NCBI GenBank assembly: GCA_001931905.2
Contig: MSJI02000926.1
Span: 1 to 64,000, forward strand
DNA: 64,000 nt
From: Cladosporium sp. IMV 00045
Taxonomy: Eukaryota > Ascomycota > Dothideomycetes > Cladosporiales > Cladosporiaceae
Direction: 5' to 3'
In this document: positions 1 through 11,700 of the stretch, piece after piece
Numbering within the stretch: the stretch's first letter is position 1
How the letters are laid out: each line of letters opens with the position of its first letter
The notes under the pieces: generated by a model
The model's input: the letters and a program-made list of their open reading frames with translations, nothing else
What the model was told of the DNA's origin: nothing
Databases searched by the model: none
Position numbers and translations under genes: made by a program

Positions 1-3000
1 ATGTAGAAAGCCTTCATCGCCTTGAAGACGTTGTTGAGGAGCGAGAGAAGGTTGTCCATGCTGAAGGCCGGGGCGTTCGATGATTGAAGAAGCTTGCCGA
101 GGAAGCGGTTGTTCTCGTTGGTCACGAAACCGGGCAAGCTCTGGCTTTCAATGATGGCTGGTACGATCATCTTTTGCAGCTTCTTCTTCAATACCTTCAT
201 CCAAGTGTGGTAGATGTTAAACTCCAGACTCTCGAGGTCGTGCTTGACGATTTCGAGCAGGCGGTCGTACTCGAAGTTGTCCGTCTTTTGCGCCTCGTAC
301 CAGTCCTCAGCCAGGAAGACGAATGAGAGCATCTCGTGCACGTTGCTGAGCCAGAAAGCACCGGGGTTAACGGCCTCATCGCCATCGTGCTGCATCACCT
401 CCTGCTGGATGGACTGCATGACATTAGCGAGGAAGCGCTCGCTCTCCTTCACGAAACCGTTGTTCCACATCTCACTGGTGACCAGGTTGATGAGATAAGC
501 CGGGAACAGCACTTCCTTGTCAGTGGGTGGTGGCGTCGAGCCTGGTGAAGGAATCTTGAGGTTTCTGATCAGACCCATAGTAACTTCGTCGTTCAATCCA
601 TCCTCATCGGCCAACAGGTTCTCGAGTTCCATCTCAACGCTCTCCTGCGCAGGGTTGAACGTAGATCCGGACAGGTTTTGGGTGTGGTTGGACGTCGCGC
701 CGAAAGCCATCGACACTGGTCTGGGGTTGAAGGCGCCACTGAACCTCTCGCTGTTGATCTGTTCGGGGCCAGCTGACCTGCGTTTCGGCTTCTTGCTCGA
801 CACCAGGTTGATAAGTCCACTTGCTTGCGGGGCTTGTTGGCCAACGCCGTTCATAGCCTCGCCGTTGACTGGCACAGCACGCTTGGCGTGCTCGAGCTGA
901 TCTTGCAGTTCCGCAAGTTGTTGTCTGAGTGAGAGCTTCTCGGTTTCGGAGACAGTCCTGCTCTGCCTGGTGGTCTCCAATTCCTGAGAGGTCGTGCGGA
1001 GCGACTCGCGAAGAGTCTTCTCCTCGTCTTGCAGTCGGCGCATTGCAGCTGTGCTCTCGTCGTAGTTTGTCCGTAGCTTCTCCATATCCTGCTCCATAGC
1101 TGTGAGCTTGGCAGCAGTGATACCAGCCTGGTTGGCCTCGGTCTGGAGGTCCTTTGTTCTGTTCTCGAGAGCATTGTGGCGCTCTTTCCAGGACTTGAGC
1201 TGGGATTCGTAATTCGCGACCTGGTTCTTGAGCGTTTTGTTCTCGGATCTGACAGTGCCGAGGTTCTGTGTGAGCTCGACGACCTTGTTCTCCAGCTTGT
1301 AAGAGATTTGCTTGAGATCGCGGGCTTCCTCGCGCTCTTTCTTGTATGTCCTTCTGGCGAGCTTTCCACGCCAAAGACTCTGCACGATAACAACCTTTCG
1401 GCGCTTCTCCCTCCAGCCACGGAGTTGATATCTGGAGCGCCATGAGCGTTGGATGATTCTCGCAGCATCGCCAACACGCTTGTCGAGGATCATCTTGCGG
1501 CAAAGGAAGGCCTTGGCCGCCGCTTCAAAGACGATGAGATTGTTGCGGAATCGTAAGTAGTTCTTGCGCTCCTTTGAGCCTCTCCAAAAGCACTGGATAT
1601 CGGTGGCGGCTTTGATACGACGGCGTTCTTCGGCATCCTTGCGTGCCATGTGACCACGTGCGACGGCTTGAAAAGAGCGAAAACTGTCGATGGCCTCGAG
1701 ATAGCGGCGGCGGTGGTATCTTGCTTTGAGGTTCTTCTGGATCATAATGGCAGCGTCGTTGAGGCGAGCGGTGCGCAGGCCTTCGAGGAAAGCGAGCATA
1801 CCAGCGCGGAAGAAGATCTTGGTCAGACCCAGTTGGTACTTGTCAGTTCCATCATTCTTAGCCTCGCCAAGGGCCTGTCGCAGAATGTTGTTGGCCATCT
1901 CTCTGATCTCGGTGGTCCATTGCGTCGACGGAATGAGCATGTAGTATCTGAGCGCAAACTCCTCGTAGATCCATCTTGTCGGGTAACCAGCACAGCTAAT
2001 TCTGACAGTCTCCAGAACACCACAAGCACGCAGTTGGCTGAGGACCATGGGACCTTCGAACTTCCAAGACTCCTTGCTCTCGTTCGGCTTGATACACCTA
2101 ATATAGTGCACATCCGTCGAGTTGATGGTCTGCATCAGTTCGATCAAACTGCTCTTGAAAATGCCACCAAGCGTCGGCTTCTTCGCAGAAATCGCGCTTC
2201 TCTTGCTGACCGCGTTCGCCGCCTTCGGGTTTGCGGAGGCGGTCTCGCGGTCCCTGACAGCCGCGGACATCTCCAGAACCTCTGCGAGGAAAGTGTTGCT
2301 GGTGTTCTTGAGGTTCTCCAGGTGCTCGTCGGGTACGGTGTCTCTGTTCTTCTCAATGAAGCCCTCACTCTCGTAGGTAACGTCAACAGCGTAATGGCAG
2401 ACCGTGAAGGCGCTCTTTCCGAATCTTGGCTTCTTGTAGAACTGGTGCTTGTCACCAGAGTAGTTGTGGTGGAGCTTGTTCACGAAACTCTCGTCCGAAC
2501 CCATGGGCAATCTTGACTCCTCGTCCAAAAGCGCGAGAACACCAAGCTTGCCTTCAATAAGATCGATACAAGGCTGGTTGTCCGAAAAGTCAATGAACTT
2601 CCAGTCGATCTCTTCGCGAAGGTACTCCTCTTGCTCCAACTTGAAGACGTGCTGGTTGAACTCTTGCTGGAGCTTTTCGTTGGCATAGTTGATACAGAAC
2701 TGTTCGAAGCTGTTCTTGGCGAAATGTTCGAACCCATAGATATCCAGAACGCCAATGAAGCTCTTCATCTCTGCCATAACCTCGGCTGGGCCAAGGAAGC
2801 CGTTCATGGTCTCCACGAGCCAGTCGAACAAGGAGGAGTAAATGTATTTGGCCACGGAGTCTCTCACAACGAGAGCCTGAGCCTGGTTGAGATTTGACAT
2901 GATCTTCTCGCCACGAGTGACGAGCTGCTTCTTGACAGTCCATTTGGCAAAGTCAGCCGCGTTGATGCCGAGGAGCTCGCAAGCCTTGACAAGCGAAGGC

Positions 3001-4176
3001 TCATCTGCTCCAAGCGAGGAATCCGATCTTGAAGCTGTGATTTTGATGTTGCCAAGGTGCAAGAGCGCAGCGAGAATGCGCCAAAGTGTACTTTGAACTT
3101 CGGCAGAAACACCCAGTCTAGTCAAAGACTCTCTTGTCTCCGTGAAGTCCTTTGCATCGTCAACACCGTCAATGACAGGCGCACCTCCCTGGTTCAAATA
3201 GTCGTAGTGCTCCACTGGTATCAGTCCAAGCTCTTCCCTCTCGGCGTCTGTGGCACCAGCGACGAGCTGATAAAAGATGTGGTAGTTGCGCTCCTTAAGC
3301 GGCTGGAAAACCAATCTTGATCGCTCAAGCAGGTATACTCGGATCTTTGCGCCAATAATGTCGGTCTCCTTGTTGAACATGATCTCGATATACTTGCCGA
3401 AACGCGAGGAGTTGTCGTTACGGGTGGTCTTTGCGTTACCGAAGGCTTCCATGATTGGGTTGGTGGCCAGAATCCTCTCTTCCGTCTCGCTCATGGTATC
3501 GGTGCGGCCGCGGCTCCTCAGGCCAGGCTGGTCTGGAGGCTCTCGCGTAGCGAAGTAGCGCATGATGTATTTGGCACTGACAGTTTTTCCGGCACCAGAT
3601 TCACCGGACACCACGATGGTTTGGTTGTGGCCATCGCGGAGCATGTCCGCAAATGCCTCCTCGGCGATTGCGAACAAGTGAGGTGCTTGGGAAGATCGAT
3701 GCTTGCCGGCATAGATTTGCACCATGCCGGGGACGTAGAGTGAGTCCACCCTGGCGAAGGGATTCGTGGCAATCAGCACGATGCCGGAGTAAGTGTATAT
3801 CTCTTTCTGGGCATAGCGGAGCTTAATGGCCTGCAGGACGGCAGGCTCGTTCAGGTGGGAAAGGTTCGTCAGATCATCGCTGGCCTCCAAGATTGAAGGG
3901 TTCATGAGCGGAGGAAGGGAAGCATTGCTTTCGTTGAGCGCGGCTACAGTCGTCTCGATCGTTTTGCTCTGGAAGGGGCATGATTGTCAGCCTCGAGCGA
4001 GGGTCGAATATCCTGTGAGAAATGTGTCACCGCAGACATACCTCTCCATTCTCCAGAGCAAACACCAGCTTTACGTTCTCTCCATCGACAATCTTTTGCT
4101 CCACCTCCGAGGCAACCCAGCCCTCGGTGGCATCCGGCTGCCAGGCCTGGGTGCCAACATCGTAGGTATGCGACAT
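1..4176 (-). CDS. class V myosin heavy chain (C-terminus beyond window edge)
   Basis: Actin-based motor that carries secretory vesicles and organelles to growth sites. Two exons: 4042-4176 encodes the first 45 residues (MSHTYDVGTQAW...), then a 73-nt intron 3969-4041, then one open frame from 3968 to the window start, about 1,367 residues in all. Visible in order: N-terminal SH3-like segment, motor domain with P-loop GESGAGKT near residue 166, about six IQ motifs near 786-924 for light chains/calmodulin, a coiled coil near 924-1071, and the start of the globular cargo-binding (DIL) domain after about 1168, still open at position 1. Roughly the last 200 residues should lie outside. The start at 4176 fits the family N-terminus; an in-frame ATG at 4209 would add 11 residues. 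Family assignment is firm; orthology to yeast Myo2 / Aspergillus MyoE is inferred. Confidence 0.96.
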
Positions 4177-6520
4177 GGCTGTGTCGTCGTACCCACACGC
4201 GCAACCCAAGTAAAGGGTGAGTTGTTGCTCACTTGAGCTGGTATAGTATCGGCCTCCTTAGGAATCCTTGCCAAGTCCAGGAATGGGAGGGGGGATACAC
4301 AAGATGTGAGCGGTCCGTCTGCTCTTCCCACGGCCCACTGCGCGTTCCAAAGAATCGATTACCGGCGTAGGGCCCGATGGAGAAGACGGTGATGATTAGG
4401 AGCTGGTGGACTCGAAGCAAAAAGGGACCAGGGTTAACGCCGCGCCATGCAAAGTAGCAGGTCCGTCACGTCAGCGCGCGCAAACAAGCGACGTGTTGGC
4501 GCCGGAAGGAAATGGCGTCGACGGTGGTGAAGAAGAAGAGAAAAAAGAGCAGAAGGGGTTGGTATGGTAAAGGTGGTGGTGATGGTAGTGGTACAGGCAC
4601 GGAGGCGGGTATAGCAATGGGCGGTGTCAGTGGCATCAATTAACTAATTATCTGAGCTTCAACAGCGATTAACGGCTGGGTGTCCGCATCAGCGCCAAAG
4701 CCCGCCCACTACTCCCACCTCTCTTTGCTTGCTGGCGTTTCCATCCACCAACAACCCTTTCTCCAACCCCTTGAACTCCCCTCTGGTAGGCTCTAATGGG
4801 CACTCCCGCCGCGCTATTCGTTAGCCTGACGACCTTCCGACCTTCGACGGGCGTTTCAGAACTTTGCCTGGCGTGTGTATTGCCTGTCACGCTCCTTTCA
4901 ATAAACTCGGCTCACTACGATACATATTCGCTGTCTTCTTTGAAATTCAGCCTCCGTCAAGTTGAGAAAAGTATAATTGAATTTCAAGCACTTCAATAGC
5001 TATCTCACTTGTTTCTCCGTTTCTATGTACCTCAAGTGGTCAAGTGGAAGATAGAAACTCGAGAGAACAGGGCTTTATAGGACATGGCTTCTGGCGATGA
5101 GACGGTCATAATTATTTTGGAAGGCGCGTGCCTGTCTGACAACGGAGAAGAATCGCAGATTCCAAAGCGAAGTAGACCTTCTTTGGGCCCGTCTCTAACT
5201 CTTCCATCAGTGCAGCAGGGCCTTTTCTGCTCGTGCGTCTGCCGCACCGCACATGTGCAGGCGGGCGGACAAGTCAGATCCCTGCTGCGTGTTTAAGGGG
5301 CTCATGCTCTTGCGTCTTCACTTTCCCCACACTCCCTTTTCCCTGCGGCAAGTAGGTTGGTAGGCTGTTGGCACGCCGGGCCCTACACATACCTGAAGGA
5401 TGTGCTGTTCAGGTTCGTGTTTTGGATTCTCACACGGCTCGCGTACACTTTCATTGGGTCGACGATCCTCACGCTGTTCTGCGAGCTCTACCACACATTT
5501 ACAAGTCACAAGTCACACGGATGTCACGATCTTGTATACGTATAGTTACCGCGGTACCTCATCCTGTTAGCACGCCGGACGACTCGCGTCCTCCGAACTT
5601 CCAAACCCTGAGAGCACCACCGAGAGAGATTTCTTGGGAGTTCGGTCTCGCTCGGTCCCGCGTGCTTTCAACGGCTGGGAACGTTGAACGCCGTGAAGAT
5701 TACCAGGTTTCTACCACTTACCGCGGATTGATGGATTGATGTGGTCTCTTCAACCAGTCGGGTACTGAACGACGACGGGCGGATGTGTGTATCTTTGCGT
5801 GTGTATATTTGAAGACGGGATACCATGTCTACTTGTAGCGCTCGCTTGGATGGTAGATATCTTTGCAAGCCAGGGGCAGGTGTTCGAATGGGCGTTGCCC
5901 TAACCCTAACCCTATAACGTCTCTCTCCATCGCCAACAATCAGAGACCGGCATTATTGTAGACAATCGAGTCGCTGTATTACATTTATTCTTCTCGCGAG
6001 TCACGAATCGACAATCCTCTTCGCCTCGTACACTGTTTGTTTCACATTACTTCTCAACCCTCCTGTCACCGTTATTGAAGTATGGCGGGAAGCCAATCTC
6101 TTGTAGACGCAAAACAGCAGGCAGGGCAAACATCTCACATGTAATAAGCAAGATAGACGTTCATAACCTGCACAGAAAGAGACAAGAAAATAATCGAATT
6201 TCAATCTCAATTTAATTAAATCGCATCAATAATCGTTCGTCACTATTGTGTATCGAACATGCATGATGCAAGTTGATGTGATTGCGAGAAGCTCTTCTCC
6301 AAAAGACACGACTTGAATGTTATGATTATTGAAAACCGGGTATATGGATATAACAAAACGACCGACCGACCAACCTGCCCTAATCCACATGCATCCCAAA
6401 CGAACGAGCAAAATTCCATGCAACCAACCCATCAAAACACCACGCTAACCAAATCCCAAGACCTCCAAACCACATGCATGTAAAACAATCCAACAGTCAC
6501 CACCCGCCTCATCCAAGACC
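4177..6520. other. intergenic, myosin promoter side and Cut12 3' side
   Basis: About 2.3 kb upstream of the myosin gene and downstream of the Cut12 gene. Only short unconvincing open frames are present. It should hold the myosin promoter and 5' UTR and the Cut12 terminator. A short telomere-like tract (CCCTAA repeats) lies at 5898-5914. I see no tRNA or transposon. Confidence 0.6.
5898..5914 (+). repeat. interstitial telomere-like tract
   Basis: The 17-nt string CCCTAACCCTAACCCTA gives almost three copies of the fungal telomere hexamer, far from any chromosome end signal. In fungal promoters such short tracts can be binding sites for Tbf1-like factors; that role is inference here. Confidence 0.8.
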
Positions 6521-8386
6521 TCACGAACCACCCTGCCTCCTCGCCGCAATCCTGGCCCTCGCAGCCGCCATGCGATCTTCACTAACGCCTTCTTTAGGCT
6601 GCTTCTCCCTCCTCGACGTACCCGCCGACGCCCCTCTCACACCATGCGAAGCGTCGAGGTGGGCGTCTTTACCATTGCTCGCAAGCGCGTCCGCGGTGCG
6701 AGATGGGCTGACGTTCTCCTTTGAGTCAGCCCTTCCCGCTGCACCGGGACGCGGTGGGAGGGGTTTGCTAGCTGTCGCTGCTGCTGTGGTTGTTGAGGGC
6801 TGGACTTTGGCGTCTGCGTCGAAGGGGCTGGAGGGTAGGAGTGGCGAGGTGTGAGGGGCGAGTTTCTCCATGGATGATGTTTGCTTGGGCTCTGTGGTGG
6901 GTTTGGCATAGTTGCCGGCGCCGGGGTCGAGGGAGTCGCAGCGCTCGGTGTCTTTTGCGTCGCCGGAGGTTGTGTCCTCTGGTGTGCTGGTGACTGGACG
7001 GTCCCAGGGGCGTGAGCGTTGGGGTGGGTCTTGGGTTGATTTTCGGTCTTTCTGCTGTGAGTTGATGCTGAGTGATTTCAGAGGCGTCAAGTCTGTGCCA
7101 CTCGTGACGGCTCTGCCATTTCTGAATCCGTTTGTTGATACGTCGGTCTTGCCAGGCGGAGCAGCGACTGGGGAAGTCAGGCTATGACTCCAGAGGTCTG
7201 TCGGTAGATTGCCCGGTTGATGGCGTGTGCGTGCTCGAGAACTTGCAGTGTCCGCTTGAACATCGGGTGAAGGCTTTTGTGTTCGGTGCCTGTGCGATTC
7301 GAACTCGTTGTGGTCGTGCGTTTCCTTGTCTGCGCGCGACTTTGGTTGCTCTCTCGACCGAGAACGTGAATGCGCATGCCTCGTAGTTGCAGTGGTGTTT
7401 TCGCCAACCAATACCGATCGGCGAGCGGCGGGTATCGTGTCTTTGGCGAAGTTGCCTTCGCTGTCAATCTGCGCTTGAAGTGCCTTAAGTTGTGCTTCTA
7501 GCTCTGCGTTGAGTCTCTCGAGCCTCTCCACTTTCTTCTTTTCTTGACGCAACTGATCGGAAAGCTCAGTACACTGTAAATCCTTATCCCGCGCGAAGCT
7601 CTTAGCTGCCTTCTGCTTCGTGACCAGTTTCTTGACTTCGCGTGTGGTGTTGGCTCGATACAGATCGTACTCTTTCTTCCAGTACCTGCCAGATTCGGAA
7701 TTCGGCTCTTCAATGTCTCTGTCGTCGATCTGACGATCCGTTGTCTCTGCTGCCTTTCGCTTTGCAGACTCCTCTCGCGCTTTGTGTAGCTCCTCTGTAA
7801 GCTTGCTTCGCCCTCGCTTTCGTTCCGGTGACGCGATATCCTCCTTCTCTGGCTTCTCGGGAGGTTGGACCCATGGGCTGGGGAACTTGCCAGGGTAATC
7901 GTTAGGCAATCCTGACCTGCTTCCCTCTTTTGTCTTGTCCTTCTCGTTGTCTACGACGTGGTCTCCGAATGTTACAGTCTTCCGTCTCGCAGCAGCTGTT
8001 CCAGGCGTCATAAGGATTCCCTTAGTAGGGGAAGGCAGCGGCTCTGGCATATCCTCTTGCTTTGCGAGGGCAGCCGCATCGCCGGCACTTTTTGGTCGTG
8101 CCATCTGTGGTCTTGTTGGTCGTACCGTTGTAGCTGGGCGACCTCGCTCTCGTTCCTGGGTTGAGTGTCGGCGTGGATATCCAGGTGTCTGTTGCGGAGT
8201 TCCAAAAATCGCGTGCTTGAATGCACGCACGGCGAAGACAGGCGCTGGAGTCTCTGGTGGTTCCATGATTGCGCTCGTGTCATGGTCTAGGAACATGGTC
8301 AGTGAATGGGCAGAACGAAACGCGATCGGGTTCTTGCATTTACCTGCGCCGTCTGGCGGTTTTGCTCCTGCAAGCCAATGCAACAT
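6521..8386 (-). CDS. Cut12-type spindle pole body protein
   Basis: Structural or regulatory component of the spindle pole body, the fungal microtubule-organising centre. Exon 1 8344-8386, 57-nt intron 8287-8343, exon 2 6521-8286; 602 residues. The N-terminus MLHWLAG is followed by the family signature TPAPVFAVRAFKHAIFGTP and, about 80 residues later, the conserved segment GILMTPGTAAARRKTVTFG, both diagnostic of the fungal Cut12 domain. A lysine/glutamate-rich coiled coil spans roughly residues 230-330, after a WKKEYDLY motif; the C-terminal half is Ser/Thr/Pro-rich and probably disordered. The start at 8386 is the first ATG, with an MLxWLAG-type N-terminus. The intron is a multiple of three with no stop, so the frame reads through it. 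Divergent from gcn2. Confidence 0.88.
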   Translation of the reverse strand: MLHWLAGAKPPDGAGKCKNPIAFRSAHSLTMFLDHDTSAIMEPPETPAPVFAVRAFKHAIFGTPQQTPGYPRRHSTQERERGRPATTVRPTRPQMARPKSAGDAAALAKQEDMPEPLPSPTKGILMTPGTAAARRKTVTFGDHVVDNEKDKTKEGSRSGLPNDYPGKFPSPWVQPPEKPEKEDIASPERKRGRSKLTEELHKAREESAKRKAAETTDRQIDDRDIEEPNSESGRYWKKEYDLYRANTTREVKKLVTKQKAAKSFARDKDLQCTELSDQLRQEKKKVERLERLNAELEAQLKALQAQIDSEGNFAKDTIPAARRSVLVGENTTATTRHAHSRSRSREQPKSRADKETHDHNEFESHRHRTQKPSPDVQADTASSRARTRHQPGNLPTDLWSHSLTSPVAAPPGKTDVSTNGFRNGRAVTSGTDLTPLKSLSINSQQKDRKSTQDPPQRSRPWDRPVTSTPEDTTSGDAKDTERCDSLDPGAGNYAKPTTEPKQTSSMEKLAPHTSPLLPSSPFDADAKVQPSTTTAAATASKPLPPRPGAAGRADSKENVSPSRTADALASNGKDAHLDASHGVRGASAGTSRREKQPKEGVSEDRMAAARARIAARRQGGS

Positions 8387-8694
8387 ATTGAGAGTATAGA
8401 GAAGAGTGCTCAAAGTATGGATACGTCACCATTCAACGAGTGTAGAGCGAGTGAGGCATTTCGGCGCAAACATGTAATAATGAGACCCGTTTGTTTATTG
8501 CTGTTTATTTTGGTCAACGGGCGTCGGCTTGGGCTGGCTTCTCCCCGCGCCTAACAGCTCATCAACAGCGCTAGCTAGAGGCTCTGCCTGAAGCCTGCTG
8601 GCACCTCACAGACGCCTGGACCCTTCAAATCGTCATTCCTGACTCCCACCGCCCATTCACCGCATTGCACGTCGACAAAGGAAAAAAACTCACC

Positions 8695-8715
8695 ATGGCC
8701 GTGTACCGCGTGTAA
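8695..8715 (+). promoter_or_regulatory. upstream ORF 1 before gcn2
   Basis: A six-codon frame (M-A-V-Y-R-V-stop) starts 98 nt before the gcn2 start in a strong context, CACCATGG. If the transcript includes it, it would reduce or condition gcn2 translation. The transcript start is unknown, so function is inference. Confidence 0.4.
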
Positions 8716-8756
8716 GGGACTGCAGCTTCGGCTGCCAGTCTTCCTGCGTCGTCTAT

Positions 8757-8771
8757 ATGAGACGGCTGTAA
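8757..8771 (+). promoter_or_regulatory. upstream ORF 2 before gcn2
   Basis: A four-codon frame (M-R-R-L-stop) ends 21 nt before the gcn2 ATG. With the first small frame it makes a two-uORF leader, if transcribed. The start context is weaker. Confidence 0.35.
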
Positions 8772-8792
8772 AAGCCCTTGTCAAAAGCAGAT

Positions 8793-11700
8793 ATGGCTCC
8801 TAAATCACCGTGGTCCAAAAAAGCGCCACCCACACCTAATGTTCAGAAACACGCCAACCCGGCCGACCAGGCTGGCCCGCCTATCAACTATGCAGAAGTT
8901 CAGGCTGAGGAGGTCGAAGTCCTCAAGGCCATATACATGGAAGACTTCGAAGAAATCGAAACCAAGAGTGCCTGGAGCAAGACGTCCGACGTTCGCTTTA
9001 AGCTCAAGCTGAGAGCGTTCAGCGATGCTGAGAGTTACGTTGTACTCGCGGTACAGCTGACAGCAACATATCCAAAGTCAGCACCAGTGTTGGATATCTC
9101 ACCCCTGAAAGCCTTCCATGAGCGGACGCAAAAACGAATCAACAATGTCCTCCGCAACAGGCCCCGCCAAATGCTTGGCGAAGTAATGGTACATGCTATT
9201 GCTTCAGAGATTCAAGACGCGTTGGAAGATGCCGTTCAGGCCAAACAAACTGGCACCCTACCAAGCTTGGAAGAGGAACGTGCAAGTGCCGAGGAAGTGG
9301 CGTTTGCATTGGCTAAGGAGGCAGAAGAGGCAGAGGCACGCCGCAACCTGGAAGCTCAACAAGAAGAAGATCGTGTATTGAAACAGATGGTCGACGAGGA
9401 AGTCACTCGCCGACAAAAGCGTCGACCAACTCGATCAGGCAACGGAGAAGCGGCAGATCTCATGGCCCTCAACGTCAACGATGAAGTGGTGACCTTCGAT
9501 AAGCCGGCAAAAATACCTATTGGATCCGAGCAGCTTGAGTTCTCGAAAGTCAGTATTGTCAGCCACGGACGTGGATTTCTCTTGGCCAAACCGACACTTC
9601 GACCCGGAATCCTGCCGCCGCTCGTTACAATCAAGCGATATGCTACGCCTGAGAAATCTCGTGCAGATCTCCTCAACATTGAAAAAATACTTGATGGAGT
9701 GTGCGGATTGAGACATCAGAACATTCTCAGCGTGTTCGCATACCGCATCGACAAGGTTGAACTTCACTCGGAATTCACGCTCTGTACCGAATATGCATCT
9801 CGGGGAACTCTGGAAGACCTTTTGACGCTTTGTGGCCCGCTTCAAGTGGATAAGGCTCGTGCATTCACTATTCAATTATTGGAAGCTCTGGACGAATGTC
9901 ATCGCAAAGGAATCGCGCATGGGAGCCTAAGTGTGAAGACAGTCTGCATTGCTGGTGGCAATGCGCCGGTGTTAAAACTTGCCAACGTTGGATATACAAA
10001 TGTGATACAATCGGAGCAATACGACTTGACACCCAAATGGCAGCCTCCAGAGGGCTCAACAGCATTGTCTGAGAACACTGCTCGGAAGACCGACATCTGG
10101 ATGCTGGGCATTCTGGTCATACAAATGTTCATCGGTCTAGAAGTGCTCTACCAAGGAACTCCTCAAAACATACTCGAAAAACTTTCCCTCACGCAGCCAT
10201 TCGAGGAGTTCGTCCGCAAAATGCTCAATAGCGATGCAAAGAGGCGGCCAAGTGCTTTCGACCTCTTGCCAGTGGAGTTCTTGCGGACGGAAGCGGCTGC
10301 TATCGGAACCGGTCAGGTGTCCGATCGACGAGGTGACCGATCGTCTTATTCTGGCGGCCTGAAGAGCCCTTTCAAGCGGCGTTCGCGCCACAACTCGTCA
10401 AATGTAATGGAGCCCATGTCTCGTTACACCACAGACTTCACTGAAATAGGCCGCCTTGGAAAAGGTGGTTTCGGCGAAGTCGTCAAGGCTCGAAACAAAC
10501 TTGACGGCGGTGTTTATGCCGTCAAAAAGATCAGTCAAGCACCTGAGCTTGACAAGATTCTCTCTGAAGTGATGCTGCTGAACCGACTGAACCATCCATA
10601 TGTTGTGAGATACTATTCGACCTGGGTTGAAGAAACGCTTCATTACTCAGAAGAAGTCATGTCCACTACAGATGAGACTGTCACCGAAGACGCAACCGAA
10701 GATTCTGATGATGAAGAAGAGGAAGACTCAAACGGCCAGCGAACTTTCGAATTCGGCTACCAGAGTACCAGCGGCCTGGACTTTGTCAGCTCAAGCGGTT
10801 ATCCCCACATCGAGTTTGGTGGAGATAGCGACTCAGAAGAAGGCAGTTCCACCGACTCCAATAATGCAAGTCCTCAGCAAAACGGTCATTCGCACCATGG
10901 CAGTACAGACTTTTCTACAGCAGACAGTCGCCTAAGGCTGAAGAAGACGCGCTCGGACTCTCGCAGAGCACAGTCAACTCTGTACATCCAGATGGAATAT
11001 TGCGAACGCCACACACTACGAGATTTGATCCGCAAAGCAAGCTTGACTGAGGACGACTCGTGGCGCTTCGTGCGTCAGATCACGGAGGGTCTGGCGCATG
11101 TGCATAGCCATGGGATCATTCATCGGGATCTCAAACCAGACAACATCTTTATTGATGTTGCCGGAAATCCCAAGATTGGTGATTTTGGCTTAGCAACAAC
11201 AAGCCAATACCATGTCTCTGACAAGGGCAACACTATGAGCAGTGCAACGGGAGGTGATATGACCAGAAGTGTTGGTACCACACTCTACGTGGCGCCTGAG
11301 CTGCGATCCGTCTCTGGCACAAGCTACAACGACAAGGTAGACATGTATTCTCTTGGAATCATGTTCTTCGAGATGTGCGAACCTTTCGGCACTGCTATGG
11401 AACGCATACGTTCTTTGCAGGCGATCAGGGAGAAGGAGCACGAGCTCCCACCGGCCTACCTCATCAGTGGCTCGAAGGCAGCTCAGGGCAAATTGATCGA
11501 GTGCCTAATCTCTCACAAGCCCAGTGAAAGACCGAGCAGCACCGAACTCCTTCGAAGCAATATCCTCCCACTCAAGATCGAGGATGAAACGATCAGACAA
11601 GCCCTGAGCGGACTGTCCGACCCCCGATCCCCGTACCACCAGAAAATGATGTCTGCGTTGTTCTCCCACGATAAAGCGAGCAGTAGCAGAGTCAAGGCAC

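Larger units (their letters stand above)
8387..8792. promoter_or_regulatory. divergent promoter between Cut12 and gcn2
   Basis: About 400 bp separate the two divergent start codons, so both promoters must lie here. On the gcn2 side two very short upstream reading frames precede the gcn2 ATG (listed separately). Confidence 0.7.

Noticed and set aside
634..1503. 289-codon minus-strand frame
   Set aside because: Out-of-frame overlap with the myosin coiled-coil exon, which is open through the whole region in the correct frame.
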